From Coraliomargarita sp. (lineage in GTDB: Bacteria; Verrucomicrobiota; Verrucomicrobiia; Opitutales; UBA953): DNA of 37,112 nucleotides. Below, piece by piece: positions 18,281-28,341 of this stretch. Made by a program: the position numbers and the translations under genes. The stretch is from assembly GCA_024638885.1 (NCBI GenBank), contig JAHEJL010000015.1, forward strand, positions 1 through 37,112, read 5' to 3'. Within the stretch, counting starts at the first letter, position 1. Every line of letters starts with the position of its first letter. Below the pieces are notes generated by a model. The model had not been told where the DNA came from. It did no database searches and saw nothing but the letters and a program-made list of their open reading frames with translations.

Positions 18281-19672
18281 ATGAGCCTGCCTAGTCCCGA
18301 CGCCTTGCGCGCGGCCGCCCTGCGGCTGACGCGTCTGCCGTCCGCGCCGGTCTCGTCCGGTCCGCTCGCCGTCGCCGTCTCGGGCGGCGCCGATTCGGTC
18401 TACCTGCTCGGCGCGCTGTGGGCCGACGAGGAGCTGCGTCCTCGTCTGCGCGTCCTGCACTTCGATCATCGCGTGCGCGGCGAAGCCTCCGCGGATGATG
18501 CGCGCTTCGTCGCGAACCTCTGCGCGGCGCTCGGCGTGCCTTGCGTGACCGGGAGCCGGGAAGGGCAGGGCGCCGCGTCCGAGGCCGCCTTGCGCGAAGC
18601 CCGCGACGCTTTCTTCGCCGCCCAGCGACACGCGCTGGGCTATGAGCTGCTTGGCACCGCGCATCACCTCGACGACGTGGTCGAGAACGTGTTGATGCGT
18701 CTCGCCCGTGGCGCCGGCCTCGCCGGCCTGGCCGCGCCTCGCGTGCTCCAGACATTCCGCGACGGGCATCGTCGTTGGCGCCCGCTCATCGCGGCCGGCC
18801 TGACGAAGTCCGCGCTGCTCGCCGGCTTGCGGACCGCCGGGATGCCTTGGCGGGAAGACGCGACCAACGCGCTGCCGATCGCGGCCCGCAACCGCGTCCG
18901 CGCCTGGCTGGCGCAAGGCGGCGAAACCGCCTTGGGCGCAGGCTATGCCGTGGGATTCGCCTGTTCGGCGGTCATCCTCAGCGACGCCCAAGTGGCGTTG
19001 GCCCGATGGGCCGAAGAACTCGGCTGCGTCGTCGACGCCGCCGGACGCATGTCGGTCGGCCCTTTGCGTGGCCGCCCGCCGGCTTTGATCCAGGAGTGCC
19101 TGCGCGCCTTCCTCCGCCATCATGACGTCGCCGAGCCCAGCCTGAGCTCATTGCGACCTTTGGCGGCGGCGATCGAAGCGGGCGGCGAAGCCCAGTCCGT
19201 CGTGCGCGGACGGGTCGTGCGCGTCAGCGGCGGCATGCTCGTGCGGCTCGCCGAAGCCCCGCCGCCGTTCGGTCCGCACGAACGTCGTCTTCTCCTCGGT
19301 CAGACGGACGACGAGTGCGGGCTGCTCGCCGAAACCGTCGACGTCGACGCCTCGCTGTGGGCAAGTCTGTCCCGGGGTGACATTTCGCCCGCGCGCGAAG
19401 CCTATGTGGTCGCACCGGCCGCGCAGCTTGCCTGGCGTGGTCGCGCGGACGGCGATCGTTATCAGCCCTTGGGTGCGCCCGGTTCGGCGAAGCTGTCCGA
19501 CCTGCTCATCAACCGTAAGATTCCCGTAGAATCGCGGGAGAACTTGCCGGTCCTGCTCGCGGCCGGCGAGATCGTCTGGGTGCCGGGCTTGCCTCCGGCC
19601 GAATCCGTCCGCCTCACCGGCCCGACGAAGGGGGCTCTCCGGTTGACTTGGCTTGGGCCCTGCTTAGGTTAA
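18281..19672 (+). CDS. tilS: tRNA(Ile)-lysidine synthetase
   Basis: A 463-residue enzyme that converts C34 of tRNA-Ile(CAU) to lysidine, switching it from Met to Ile decoding. The PP-loop SGGADS is at residues 34-39, followed by HFDHRVRGEASADDARFV and the AHHLDDVVENVLMRLARG block. The C-terminal TilS substrate domain is present (DGDRYQPLGAPGSAKLSDLLINRKIPVESRENLPVL). A GTG two codons earlier (18275) is an equal alternative start. The insert between the two domains is Ala/Arg-rich and poorly conserved. ftsH follows after 11 bp; the tilS-ftsH pairing is common in bacteria. Confidence 0.93.
   Translation: MSLPSPDALRAAALRLTRLPSAPVSSGPLAVAVSGGADSVYLLGALWADEELRPRLRVLHFDHRVRGEASADDARFVANLCAALGVPCVTGSREGQGAASEAALREARDAFFAAQRHALGYELLGTAHHLDDVVENVLMRLARGAGLAGLAAPRVLQTFRDGHRRWRPLIAAGLTKSALLAGLRTAGMPWREDATNALPIAARNRVRAWLAQGGETALGAGYAVGFACSAVILSDAQVALARWAEELGCVVDAAGRMSVGPLRGRPPALIQECLRAFLRHHDVAEPSLSSLRPLAAAIEAGGEAQSVVRGRVVRVSGGMLVRLAEAPPPFGPHERRLLLGQTDDECGLLAETVDVDASLWASLSRGDISPAREAYVVAPAAQLAWRGRADGDRYQPLGAPGSAKLSDLLINRKIPVESRENLPVLLAAGEIVWVPGLPPAESVRLTGPTKGALRLTWLGPCLG
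19643..19670 (+). promoter_or_regulatory. Candidate ftsH promoter inside the tilS 3' end
   Basis: TTGACT (19643-19648), a 16-bp spacer and TAGGTT (19665-19670) lie in the last codons of tilS, 13 nt before the ftsH ATG. The -35 is near consensus, and transcription would begin about 7 nt before the start codon. Confidence 0.42.
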
Positions 19673-19683
19673 AACCTCTGCCC

Positions 19684-21684
19684 ATGAGTCAAAACGACCA
19701 GCCGGATGATAATAAGAACGGCCCCCGCATGAACGCCAAGCCCGTCATCGTCTGGCTGCTGCTGATGGTCGCCATCATCGCCCTTTTCAACATCCCCGGC
19801 GCCGATGCCCGCAACGCCGTGCAGAAGCTCGAGGTCACCCAGGTCCTCGCCTACGCCCAGGAGAAGAAGATCAAGAACCTCACCCTCCAGCCGAACCCCA
19901 CCGCGGGTTCCGAACGCTGGGTCCATGTCACCGGCGAGCTCGAGGTCGCGGGCGCCAAGGACGACGAGAAGTCCCGCTTCGTGGCCGACGGCCACCTGAC
20001 CGAGAAGGAATTCGAGCTCCTGCGAGCTTCCGTCGCCCGTGACGCCTTCAAGGAAGTCCCCGCCCAGACGGGCTGGACGATGTTCCTCTACAACGTGCTG
20101 CCCACGCTCCTCGTCTCGGGCGTGGTGCTGTTCATGATGTATCGCTTCCTGAAGAACGCCAACCGCGGCGCGATGCAGTTCGCCAAGTCGCGCGCCCGCC
20201 TCAACGCCAACGAGAAGGAGTCCACCACCTTCAAGGACGTCGCCGGTTGCGACGAGGCCAAGGAAGAGGTGAAGGAGATCGTCGATTTCCTCAAGGACCC
20301 GAAGCGCTTCACCAAGATCGGCGCGAGCATCCCGAAGGGCGTGCTCATGGTCGGCCCTCCCGGCACCGGCAAGACGCTCCTCGCCCGCGCGGTCGCCGGC
20401 GAGGCCGGCGTGCCTTTCCTCAGCATCAGCGGCTCCGATTTCGTCGAGATGTTCGTCGGCGTGGGCGCGGCCCGCGTCCGTGACACCTTCGAGCAGGCTC
20501 GCAAGCTCGCCCCCTGCATCATCTTCATCGATGAGATCGACGCGGTCGGCCGCCAGCGCGGCGCCGGCGTCGGCGGCGGCAACGACGAGCGCGAGCAGAC
20601 CCTCAACTCCCTCCTCGTCGAGATGGACGGTTTCGACGGCCAGGCCGGCGTCATCGTCATCGGCGCCACCAACCGCGCCGACGTCCTCGACTCCGCGCTG
20701 CTGCGCCCGGGTCGTTTCGACCGCCAGGTCTTCGTCGACCTCCCCGACCTCCGCGGCCGCGAGGCCGTGCTGGCCGTGCACGCCAAGCGTTTCCAGCTCG
20801 CCCCTTCCGTCGACCTCCAGCGCGTCGCGCGCATCACCACCGGCATGTCCGGCGCCGACCTCGCCAACCTGCTCAACGAAGGCGCGCTCCATGCGGGCCG
20901 TCGCAATCGCGAGAAGGTCGAGATGGCCGACATCGAGGAAGCCCGCGACAAGATCGCCTACGGTCGCGAGCGCAAGAAGGTCATGGACGCCGCCGACCTG
21001 AAGAACACGGCCTACCATGAAGCCGGCCACGCCGTGGTCCAGGCCCTCATCGACGACGGCGCGCTCCCGCTCCACAAGGTCACCATCATCCCGCGCGGTC
21101 GCGCGCTCGGCATGGCCATGCTCATGCCGACCAAGGAGATCCTCGGCTACTCCCGCAAGCGCCTGCTCGACTACATCTGCATGGCGATGGCCGGCCGCAT
21201 CGGCGAGAAGGTCATCTCCGGCGAGATCTCCAACGGGGCCTCCTCCGACATCAAGCAGGCCACGCGTTTCGCCCGCCAGATGGTCTGCGACTGGGGGATG
21301 AGCGACCTCGGCCCGATCGCCTACGGCGAGAATTCCGACACCGTCTTCCTCGGTCGCGAGATCTCGCGCACCCAGAACCACAGCGACGCCACCGCGCGCC
21401 GCATCGACGAAGCGATCTCCGCCATCGTCCAGGAGCAGTATGCCCGCGCCGAGAAGCTCATCGCCGACAACGCCGACGCGCATCGCAAGATCGCCGAGGC
21501 CTTGCTCCAGTATGAGACCCTCGACGGCGTGCATGTGATGGAGATCCTCAAGACCGGCGCCATCCAGACGCCGATCGCGGCCGCCGCTCCCGCGGTGACG
21601 CCCACCGCTGAGGCCGCTCAGCCTGCCGCGACCCCGGCGGCCGACGCCGGCCCCGGCCTGCAGTCCGCCCCCAGCCCTGCTTGA
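19684..21684 (+). CDS. ftsH: ATP-dependent zinc metalloprotease FtsH
   Basis: A 666-residue membrane-anchored AAA+ protease that degrades unfolded membrane proteins and short-lived regulators. Helix 1 is at about 20-36, the periplasmic domain at about 40-130, and helix 2 at about 133-155. Walker A GPPGTGKT is at 224-231, the pore motif FVG in [10 protein letters not shown] at 253-262, Walker B IIFIDEID at 279-286, and the second region of homology ends in [11 protein letters not shown]. The zinc motif HEAGH is at 445-449. The C-terminal 40 residues are an Ala/Pro/Thr-rich low-complexity tail. The ATG at 19684 gives a short polar start before helix 1. It follows tilS and precedes coaE. Confidence 0.98.
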   Translation: MSQNDQPDDNKNGPRMNAKPVIVWLLLMVAIIALFNIPGADARNAVQKLEVTQVLAYAQEKKIKNLTLQPNPTAGSERWVHVTGELEVAGAKDDEKSRFVADGHLTEKEFELLRASVARDAFKEVPAQTGWTMFLYNVLPTLLVSGVVLFMMYRFLKNANRGAMQFAKSRARLNANEKESTTFKDVAGCDEAKEEVKEIVDFLKDPKRFTKIGASIPKGVLMVGPPGTGKTLLARAVAGEAGVPFLSISGSDFVEMFVGVGAARVRDTFEQARKLAPCIIFIDEIDAVGRQRGAGVGGGNDEREQTLNSLLVEMDGFDGQAGVIVIGATNRADVLDSALLRPGRFDRQVFVDLPDLRGREAVLAVHAKRFQLAPSVDLQRVARITTGMSGADLANLLNEGALHAGRRNREKVEMADIEEARDKIAYGRERKKVMDAADLKNTAYHEAGHAVVQALIDDGALPLHKVTIIPRGRALGMAMLMPTKEILGYSRKRLLDYICMAMAGRIGEKVISGEISNGASSDIKQATRFARQMVCDWGMSDLGPIAYGENSDTVFLGREISRTQNHSDATARRIDEAISAIVQEQYARAEKLIADNADAHRKIAEALLQYETLDGVHVMEILKTGAIQTPIAAAAPAVTPTAEAAQPAATPAADAGPGLQSAPSPA

Positions 21685-21703
21685 GGTTTGCCCTCGGCGG
21701 GAA

Positions 21704-21720
21704 GGGTGGGTAGGGTAGGG
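21704..21720 (+). other. G-quadruplex motif abutting the coaE start codon
   Basis: GGGTGGGTAGGGTAGGG: four G3 tracts with loops of 1, 2 and 2 nt on the sense strand, ending one base before the coaE ATG at 21722. It sits exactly where a ribosome would load. The motif is certain; folding and function are inferred. Confidence 0.7.
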
Positions 21721-21721
21721 C

Positions 21722-22297
21722 ATGGTCATCGGACTCACGGGCGGCATCGGTTGCGGCAAGTCCGCCGCGGCCGCCTGCTTTGGTGAGCTCGGCTTCCAGG
21801 TCGTCGATGCCGACCAGCTCGCCCGTCAGGTGCTGGAGTCGGCCGAGGTCGTCGCGAAGCTGCGCGCCCGGTGGGGCGACGCCTGCGTCGGCGCCGACGG
21901 CCGTCCGGACCGTCGCTGGATCGCGGCCAAAGTCTTCGTCGACCCGGTGGAGCTGGCTTTCCTCGAAGGCCTGACCCACCCGGAAGTCGCCCGGCTGCGT
22001 CGCCTGGCCGTCGCGGACCCGAGCCGACATCACGTCGTCGAGATTCCGCTGCTGTTCGAACGGAATCTCACGGAGGGATTCGCCCTGATCGCCTGCGTCG
22101 CCTGTTCGGAGGACGTTCGCCGGACCCGTTTGCTCAAAAGGGGACTCGAAGCGGAGGAGATCAGCCGCCGCATTAATTCGCAAATGCCTCTCTCGGAGAA
22201 GGTTAAGCGCTCCGATGTCGTCTTCTGGAACGATGGAGAGCCTTCGGCGCTGCGCGAGCAGGTCCAGGCCTTCGTCCGTCGCCTTCCGGCTCCGTGA
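21722..22297 (+). CDS. coaE: Dephospho-CoA kinase
   Basis: A 191-residue kinase that phosphorylates the ribose 3'-hydroxyl of dephospho-CoA, the last step of coenzyme A synthesis. The P-loop GGIGCGKS is at residues 7-14. The CoaE blocks VVDADQLARQVL, LTHPEV and VEIPLLFERNL are followed by the lid-side R-rich segment LLKRGLEAEEISRRINSQMPLSEKVKRSDVVFWNDG. The length is typical. It lies 37 bp downstream of ftsH. The four GGG runs directly before its ATG are noted separately. Confidence 0.95.
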   Translation: MVIGLTGGIGCGKSAAAACFGELGFQVVDADQLARQVLESAEVVAKLRARWGDACVGADGRPDRRWIAAKVFVDPVELAFLEGLTHPEVARLRRLAVADPSRHHVVEIPLLFERNLTEGFALIACVACSEDVRRTRLLKRGLEAEEISRRINSQMPLSEKVKRSDVVFWNDGEPSALREQVQAFVRRLPAP

Positions 22298-22324
22298 TTC
22301 CGAGTATCTTTGGTTAATTTGCGG

Positions 22325-22386
22325 TTGCGGGCAAGGTACCCGGTTTTAGCGTATTTTTCCCCGTTGTTCTCCTCTCTGAGGAACAA
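22325..22386 (+). promoter_or_regulatory. Promoter-like and hairpin elements upstream of the pilus cluster
   Basis: The 128-bp gap 22298-22425 is AT-richer than its flanks. TTGCGG (22325-22330), a 16-bp spacer and TAGCGT (22347-22352) could be a promoter. Downstream, TTGTT plus CCTC (22364-22374) pairs with GAGG plus AACAA (22378-22386) across a 2-nt bulge. The start of the pilus operon is expected here, leaving a leader of about 70 nt. No c-di-GMP riboswitch consensus was seen. Confidence 0.38.
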
Positions 22387-22425
22387 TCTCCCTACCCCTA
22401 TCTTCCGCTCCGGATTTCCCCTACT

Positions 22426-24150
22426 GTGACGACCGCCGACGACTACGTCATCCAATTCATTCAGGACAAGGGACTGGTGTCCCCTGCCGACGTGACCGAG
22501 GCCCGCGCCGCCATCGAGCCGATCCCCGACGGCCAGAACGGCGACACCCTCGCCATCGCCAAGCTCGTCGAGACCAACAAGGTCTCCTGGGCCAAGATCA
22601 CCGCGGCCCTCAGCCTCGAGTTCGACATGGAAGTCGTCGACGTGGCCCAGGTCGCCCCGTCCGACGATATCCTCAAGCTCATCGGCCGCGAGCAGGCCGA
22701 GAAGCATAACATCCTGCCGCTGCAGATGGACGGCACCGAGCTCCTGCTCGCGATCTCCGACCCGCTCGACACCGAGACCATCGACTCCGTCTCCCGCGTC
22801 CTGAAACTGGCCATCAACCCCAAGCTGGCCCCGCCGGACGCCCTCAAGGAGGCCATTTCCCGCTGCTATAACGGCGGTCAGATCGGCGGCGGCAGTTCCT
22901 ACTCGGACATCCTCGGCAAGGGCGACGCCGACGGCCTGGCCGTCGAACTTCCGCAAGGCGGAGACGTCAAGGAAGACGACGCCCCGATCATCCGTTACGT
23001 CAACTCGCTCATCGTCGACGCCATCCGTCGCAAGGCGTCGGACATCCACCTCGAGCCCCTCGAGAAGCGTTTCCGCGTGCGTTTCCGCGTGGACGGCGTG
23101 CTCCAGGAGATGAAGGGGCCGCCCAAGCGCCTGCAGGCCTCGATCATCTCGCGCCTCAAGCTCATGGCCGAAGTCTCGCTCGCCGAGAAGCGCATCCCGC
23201 AGGACGGACGCATCCAGGCCCGCACCGGCGGCCGCGACATCGACTTGCGCGTCTCGGTCCTCCCGACCGTCTACGGCGAGTCGATCGTCATGCGAATCCT
23301 CGACAAGGAAGGCCTCAAGCTGGGTCTCCCTGAGCTGGGCTTCTTCGCGGACGACCAGGCCAAGTTCCAGGGCCTGATCTCCGGCTCCGACGGCGTGTTC
23401 CTCGTCACCGGTCCGACCGGTTCAGGCAAGTCGACCACCCTCTACTCCGCGCTGAACTACATCAACAAGCCGGACCGCAAGATCATCACCGTCGAAGACC
23501 CGGTCGAATACCAGATGGCCGGCATCAACCAGGTGCAGGTGAAGCGCGACGTCGGCATGACGTTCGCCGCCGCCCTCCGCGCGATGCTCCGTCAGGCGCC
23601 GAACATCGTGATGATCGGTGAAATCCGAGATCTCGAGACCGCCGAAATCGCGATCAACGCGGCCCTCACCGGCCACATGGTGTTCTCGACCCTCCACACC
23701 AACGACTCCGTGTCCGCGGTGACCCGACTCGTCGACATCGGCGTGAAGCCGTTCCTCGTGTCCGCGGCCTTGCGCGGCGCGCTCGCCCAGCGCCTCGTCC
23801 GTCGCAACTGCCAGGCCTGCGCCGCCCCTTACAAGCCGACCGCCAAGGAGCTCTATTCCATCGGCATGACCGAGCAGGACCTCGCGAACGCCACGCCCAT
23901 GAAGGGCGCCGGCTGCCCCAAGTGCGGCGAGCGCGGCTACAAGGGCCGTCGCGGCGTCTTCGAGCTCTTCGTCATCACCGAGGAGATCCAGGAGATGATC
24001 TACGGCGGCTCCAACCTCGTCGACCTCCGCCGCAAGGCCCGCGAGGCCGGCATGCGCACCATGCGCGAGGACGGCCAGCGCAAGGTCGCCTCCGGCATGA
24101 CCACGATCGAGGAAGTGCTCGGCGCCACCGTCGCGGACGACGTCATCTGA
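22426..24150 (+). CDS. GspE/PilB-family assembly ATPase, copy 1
   Basis: A 574-residue hexameric motor ATPase of the type IV pilus / type II secretion superfamily. The N-terminal MshEN-like domain spans about residues 50-150. The catalytic core has the Asp-box element SDIHLEP (205-211), Walker A GPTGSGKS (329-336), Walker [10 protein letters not shown] (394-402) and the His box TLHTND (422-427). A tetracysteine zinc motif (C462, C465, C497, C500) is typical of PilB/GspE. RQAPN precedes Walker B where RQDPD is usual. The start is GTG at 22426, after TTTCCCCTACT. It leads pilB-pilT-pilB-pilC and shares a 29-nt identical stretch with copy 2. Which copy is the true extension motor is not decidable here. 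Confidence 0.93.
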   Translation: MTTADDYVIQFIQDKGLVSPADVTEARAAIEPIPDGQNGDTLAIAKLVETNKVSWAKITAALSLEFDMEVVDVAQVAPSDDILKLIGREQAEKHNILPLQMDGTELLLAISDPLDTETIDSVSRVLKLAINPKLAPPDALKEAISRCYNGGQIGGGSSYSDILGKGDADGLAVELPQGGDVKEDDAPIIRYVNSLIVDAIRRKASDIHLEPLEKRFRVRFRVDGVLQEMKGPPKRLQASIISRLKLMAEVSLAEKRIPQDGRIQARTGGRDIDLRVSVLPTVYGESIVMRILDKEGLKLGLPELGFFADDQAKFQGLISGSDGVFLVTGPTGSGKSTTLYSALNYINKPDRKIITVEDPVEYQMAGINQVQVKRDVGMTFAAALRAMLRQAPNIVMIGEIRDLETAEIAINAALTGHMVFSTLHTNDSVSAVTRLVDIGVKPFLVSAALRGALAQRLVRRNCQACAAPYKPTAKELYSIGMTEQDLANATPMKGAGCPKCGERGYKGRRGVFELFVITEEIQEMIYGGSNLVDLRRKAREAGMRTMREDGQRKVASGMTTIEEVLGATVADDVI

Positions 24151-24154
24151 TCCG

Positions 24155-25225
24155 ATGGCCTACGAGATGAACCAGCTGCTGGAGGCCATGATTGAGAATG
24201 GCGCTTCGGACCTGCACATCCGCGTGGGCCGCTCCCCCAGTCTCCGCGTCAACGGCGAGGTCGTCTCCATCGACGGTCCCGCCCTGACGGAAGAAGAGGC
24301 CAAGACCATGGTCATGGCCGTCGTTCCTCCTGGTCAGACCGCCCGCCTCGCCGCCGACGGCGGTTGCGACTTCGCCTTCTCCTTCCGCCAGAAGACCCGC
24401 CTGCGCGTCAACGCCTTCCGCGGCCTCGGCGGCTACGGCATGGTGCTCCGCCTCCTGCCTTCGGCCATGTTCACGCTTGAGCAGCTCCGCCTGCCGCCGG
24501 TCGTGAAGGACATGCTCAAGCGCGCCCGCGGCCTCATCCTCGTCACGGGCCCGACCGGCTCCGGCAAGTCCACCACGCTCGCCTCGATGGTCAACTGGAT
24601 CAACGAGAACCAGCAGGGACACATCATCACGATCGAGGACCCGATCGAATACACGCACGCCCATAAGAACTGCCTGATCACGCAGCGCGAGGTCGGCGTC
24701 GACCTGCCGTCCTTTTCCGAAGGCGTCCGCGCCGCGCTCCGCCAGGACCCGGACGTCATCCTGATCGGCGAAATGCGCGACCTCGAGACCATCGAAGCCG
24801 CCGTCACCGCCGCCGAGACGGGCCACCTCGTCTTCGGCACCCTGCATACTTCCGGCGCGACGCGCACCATCGACCGCATCATCGATGCGTTCCCGGCCTC
24901 CGCCCGCGACCAGATCCGCGCCCAGCTTTCCACCTCGCTCACCGCGGTCATCTCGCAGTGCCTCCTGCACACCACCGACGACAAGCGCGTCGCGGCGTTC
25001 GAGATCATGATCCGCACCGACGGCGTCGGCGCCAAGATCCGCGAGGGCAAGACCTACCAGCTGCTCACGGACATCGAGACCGGCGGCGCGCGCGGCATGC
25101 GCACCTTGGACAGCGACCTGCTTTCCCTCTTCTTCCAGGGCGTCGTGTCCGAGGAAGAAGTCTTCAACTACTGCCAGAACCCCGAAGCCATGCGCGAGCG
25201 CATGCGCGGCGGCGTCCAGCGCTGA
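24155..25225 (+). CDS. pilT: Type IV pilus retraction ATPase PilT
   Basis: A 356-residue motor that depolymerises pili for twitching and DNA uptake. The PilT N-terminus [25 protein letters not shown] is clear. Walker A GPTGSGKS is at 132-139, the Asp box at ITIEDPIEY, Walker [10 protein letters not shown] at 201-209, and the His box TLHTSG at 229-234. The PilT-specific C-terminal block [32 protein letters not shown] is present. There is no tetracysteine motif, which separates it from the PilB-type genes on both sides. It starts 4 bp after the stop of copy 1, so the two are probably translated together. Confidence 0.95.
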   Translation: MAYEMNQLLEAMIENGASDLHIRVGRSPSLRVNGEVVSIDGPALTEEEAKTMVMAVVPPGQTARLAADGGCDFAFSFRQKTRLRVNAFRGLGGYGMVLRLLPSAMFTLEQLRLPPVVKDMLKRARGLILVTGPTGSGKSTTLASMVNWINENQQGHIITIEDPIEYTHAHKNCLITQREVGVDLPSFSEGVRAALRQDPDVILIGEMRDLETIEAAVTAAETGHLVFGTLHTSGATRTIDRIIDAFPASARDQIRAQLSTSLTAVISQCLLHTTDDKRVAAFEIMIRTDGVGAKIREGKTYQLLTDIETGGARGMRTLDSDLLSLFFQGVVSEEEVFNYCQNPEAMRERMRGGVQR

Positions 25226-25259
25226 ACCCCTTACCCCAACCCCTTTCCCCTCCATTCCC

Positions 25260-26945
25260 ATGTTCGACGACCATAGTGACGTGATCCGTGATATCGCCCT
25301 CGAGGCCGGCCTCGTGACGCCCGCCCAGGCCGAGGAGATCTGGGAGTCCCACGCCAATACCGGCAAGTCGTTCAGCGACAGCCTCGTGGACGCCGGCCTC
25401 GCCGATCGCCCGACCATCCTCCAGGCCATCGCGGACCACCTGCACGTGCAGTATTACTCCGCCGTGCCGGCCGACCCGGGCGAAGCCCTCGTCAAGCTCC
25501 TCAAGGCTCCGCAGGCCCATAAGTACGTCGTGCTGCCCGTCGCCGACGAAGCCGGCAAGCTGACCCTCCTCGCGAAGGACCCGTTCAACTCCGCCGTCAT
25601 CAACGAACTCGGCTTCATCCTCCAGCGCGACATCGAGCTCGCCGTCGCCGACCCCGCGCAGGTCGAGGCCGCCGTCACCCGCGTGTACGGCGAAGCCACG
25701 TCCTCCTCGATGGAGGACCTGCTCGGCGAATTCAGCGAAGTCGAAGGCACGCCCGCCGTCACCGACGAGGACGTCACCAAGCAGGCCAGCCAGGCCCCGA
25801 TCATCCGCTTCGTCGACCTCGTGCTCCAGGAAGGCGTGAAGGCCAAGGCGTCGGACATCCACTTCGAGCCCTTCGAGACCGAGTTCCGCATCCGTCTCCG
25901 CATCGACGGCTCCCTCTACGAGATGGCGCCTCCGCCCAAGAACCTCGCCTCGGCCGTCATCGCCCGCGTCAAGGTCCTCTCCTCGCTCAACATCGCCGAA
26001 CGCCGCGTGCCGCAGGACGGTCGCATCAAGACCACCATCAGCGGCCGCCAGATCGACCTCCGCGTGTCGACGCTCCCGACCCAGTTCGGCGAGTCCGTGG
26101 TGCTCCGAATCCTCGACAAGACCGTCGTCAACCTGAGCCTCGAGGCCCTCTCGATGCAGGATGACATCAAGGAAGGCATCCGCGCGATGGTCGGCCGTCC
26201 GAACGGCATCTTCATCGTCACCGGCCCGACCGGTTCCGGCAAGACGACCACCCTCTATTCCGCGCTGCGCGAGGTGAACACCGAGGATGTCAAGATCCTC
26301 ACCGCCGAGGACCCCGTCGAATACGAGGTCGAGGGCATCATGCAGGTCCCGATCAACCACCAGGTCGGCCTGACCTTCGCCGCCGCGCTCCGCTCGTTCC
26401 TCCGACAGGATCCGGACACCATCATGGTCGGTGAAATCCGAGATCTCGAGACCGCCCAGATCGCCGTGCAGGCGTCCCTGACCGGCCACGTCGTGCTCTC
26501 CACGCTCCACACCAACGACGCCCCCGGCGCCGTCACCCGACTCATCGACATGGGGCTGGAGCCGTTCCTCATCTCGGCCTCGCTCGAAGGCGTGCTCGCC
26601 CAGCGACTCCTGCGCCGCATCTGCAAGACCTGCCGCACGCCCTACGAGCCGGACAAGGACGTCGTCAACATGCTCGACGTCGACGCGCTCGAGATCGCCA
26701 ACAAGAAGTTCTACTTCGGCAAGGGCTGCCCGGACTGCAACCGTTCCGGCTACAAGGGCCGCCAAGGCCTCTTCGAGCTGATGACGATCAACGACCAGCT
26801 GCGCTCCCTCATCACGCAGAAGGCCCCGACGCTGGTCCTCAAGCAGAAGGCCATCGAGTCCGGCATGCGCCCGCTCCGCGAGGACGGCCTGCGCTGCATC
26901 TTCGACGGCCACACCTCCATCGAGGAAGTCCTCAAGTACACCTAA
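25260..26945 (+). CDS. pilB: GspE/PilB-family assembly ATPase, copy 2
   Basis: A 561-residue second extension-type motor, paralogous to the gene at 22426. The N-terminal MshEN-like domain spans about 1-145, with an acidic linker at about 148-180. SDIHFEP is at 198-204, Walker A GPTGSGKT at 322-329, Walker [10 protein letters not shown] at 387-395, the His box TLHTND at 415-420, and zinc cysteines at 455, 458, 490 and 493. Its RQDPD before Walker B is canonical, unlike copy 1. It sits directly before pilC (24 bp), the usual pilB-pilC arrangement, so it is the better pilB candidate. The start has only C/T-rich sequence upstream (CCCCTTTCCCCTCCATTCCC). Confidence 0.94.
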   Translation: MFDDHSDVIRDIALEAGLVTPAQAEEIWESHANTGKSFSDSLVDAGLADRPTILQAIADHLHVQYYSAVPADPGEALVKLLKAPQAHKYVVLPVADEAGKLTLLAKDPFNSAVINELGFILQRDIELAVADPAQVEAAVTRVYGEATSSSMEDLLGEFSEVEGTPAVTDEDVTKQASQAPIIRFVDLVLQEGVKAKASDIHFEPFETEFRIRLRIDGSLYEMAPPPKNLASAVIARVKVLSSLNIAERRVPQDGRIKTTISGRQIDLRVSTLPTQFGESVVLRILDKTVVNLSLEALSMQDDIKEGIRAMVGRPNGIFIVTGPTGSGKTTTLYSALREVNTEDVKILTAEDPVEYEVEGIMQVPINHQVGLTFAAALRSFLRQDPDTIMVGEIRDLETAQIAVQASLTGHVVLSTLHTNDAPGAVTRLIDMGLEPFLISASLEGVLAQRLLRRICKTCRTPYEPDKDVVNMLDVDALEIANKKFYFGKGCPDCNRSGYKGRQGLFELMTINDQLRSLITQKAPTLVLKQKAIESGMRPLREDGLRCIFDGHTSIEEVLKYT

Positions 26946-26969
26946 CCTTCACAATACCCCACCACTCCC

Positions 26970-28214
26970 ATGCCCGACTACAAGTACACCGCGATCGACC
27001 GCAACGGAGCGCAGACCTCCGGCAAGATCGAGGCTGCCAACGACGAACAGGCGCGCCAGAAGCTCATGGCGAAAGGCCTGATGGTCACCACGCTGGCCAG
27101 CGACGCCGGCTCGGCCAAGCCCGCCGCGGCGCCCGCCGCCCCGGCCAAGGGCGGTTTCACCTTCGGCAGCAAGGTCTCGCAGAACGACGTGACCGTGATG
27201 ACCCGCCAGCTGGCCACGCTCATCGTCGCCGGGCTGCCGCTCCTCCGCGCGCTCGAGCTCATCACGAAGCAGGAACGCAACCCGGCCTTCAAGGCGATCC
27301 TCGCCAACGTCGCCGAGAGCGTCTCCCAAGGTAACAACCTCTCCGAGGCCCTCCAGGCCCACCCGAAGGTCTTCGACAAGCTCTTCGTGAACATGATCCG
27401 CGCCGGCGAAGCGGGCGGCGTGCTCGACAAGGTCCTCGACCGTCTCGCGAAGTTCCGCGAAAAGGCCGAACGCATCCAGAAGAAGGTGAAGTCCGCGATG
27501 GTCTACCCGGGCGTCGTCATGTCCGTGGCCATCATCATCGTGTACATCCTGATGGTGAAGGTCGTCCCTTCCTTCCAGAAGCTCCTCGACGGCCAGAAGA
27601 CCCAGATGCCTCCGCTCACGCAGTTCGTCGTCGGCATCTCCAAGCTCCTCACGGTCTACTGGTGGGCCACCCCGATCCTCGTGTTCGGCGCCTACTTCGG
27701 CCTGAAGACCTGGCTGTCGACGGAGAAGGGCAAGGAGCTCTTCGACCGCATCATCTTCCGCCTCCCGAAGGTCGGCGCGTTCGTGCAGATCGTCTCGGTC
27801 TCGCGCTTCGCCCGTACGTTCGGCACGCTCATGGCGTCCGGCGTCCCGATCCTGCAGTCCATCTCGATCACCCGCGACACGCTCGACAACGTCGTCATCG
27901 CGAAGTCCCTCGAGCGCGTGCATGACCGCGTCCGCGACGGCGAGCCGCTCTCCGTGCCGCTCGAGCAGTCCGGCGTGTTCCCGCAGATGGTGACCTCGAT
28001 GATCCAGGTCGGCGAAGAGACCGGCCAGCTCCCCGAGATGCTCAACCGCGTGGCCGACATCTACGACGAAGAAGTCGACAACGCCGTCACCGCGCTCACC
28101 TCGATCATCGAACCGGTGCTCATCGTGTTCCTCGCGGTGGTCGTCGGCACGATCGTGCTCGCGATGTTCCTCCCGCTCATCGCGCTCATCACGAAGATGA
28201 CCGGCGGCGGCTGA
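26970..28214 (+). CDS. pilC: Type IV pilus inner-membrane platform protein PilC
   Basis: A 414-residue GspF/PilC protein, the membrane platform on which the PilB and PilT motors act. It opens MPDYKYTAIDRNGAQTSGKIEAANDEQARQKL, then an Ala/Pro-rich linker (about 46-62). Two homologous GspF repeats follow: TRQLATLIVAGLPLLRALEL with RAGEAGGVLDKVLDRLAKF, and ARTFGTLMASGVPILQSISI with VGEETGQLPEMLNRVADIYDEEVD. Membrane helices are at about 173-191, 215-233 and the C-terminal EPVLIVFLAVVVGTIVLAMFLPLI. It ends the pilus cluster; a terminator follows. pilM-Q, pilD and pilin genes are absent from the window. Confidence 0.95.
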   Translation: MPDYKYTAIDRNGAQTSGKIEAANDEQARQKLMAKGLMVTTLASDAGSAKPAAAPAAPAKGGFTFGSKVSQNDVTVMTRQLATLIVAGLPLLRALELITKQERNPAFKAILANVAESVSQGNNLSEALQAHPKVFDKLFVNMIRAGEAGGVLDKVLDRLAKFREKAERIQKKVKSAMVYPGVVMSVAIIIVYILMVKVVPSFQKLLDGQKTQMPPLTQFVVGISKLLTVYWWATPILVFGAYFGLKTWLSTEKGKELFDRIIFRLPKVGAFVQIVSVSRFARTFGTLMASGVPILQSISITRDTLDNVVIAKSLERVHDRVRDGEPLSVPLEQSGVFPQMVTSMIQVGEETGQLPEMLNRVADIYDEEVDNAVTALTSIIEPVLIVFLAVVVGTIVLAMFLPLIALITKMTGGG

Positions 28215-28236
28215 GCCGATCGGCCGATCAACGACG

Positions 28237-28266
28237 AAGCCCGGTCCGCAAGGAGCCGGGCTTTTT
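28237..28266 (+). terminator. Rho-independent terminator of the pilus operon
   Basis: AAGCCCGG (28237-28244) pairs with CCGGGCTT (28256-28263). An inner TCC-GCAA-GGA extends the stem and TTTTT follows. Confidence 0.9.
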
Positions 28267-28302
28267 CGTGTCCAGGGCAGGGGAGCATCCCCCCAAAAAA
28301 GG

Positions 28303-28341
28303 AGGCGGCTTGCATACCCCTATGCAAGCCGCCTGTTTTTT
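28303..28341. terminator. Very strong bidirectional terminator, probably ending the minus-strand tRNA/sRNA transcript
   Basis: AGGCGGCTTGCATA (28303-28316) and TATGCAAGCCGCCT (28321-28334) form a perfect 14-bp stem with a 4-nt loop. GTTTTTT follows on the plus strand and TTTTTT on the minus strand. The pilus operon already has its own terminator 40 bp upstream, so this one most likely serves transcription from the tRNA side. Confidence 0.88.

Noticed and set aside
22298..22425. c-di-GMP or other riboswitch before the pilus cluster
   Set aside because: No GEMM-type consensus core was found, only a promoter-like pair and one bulged hairpin.
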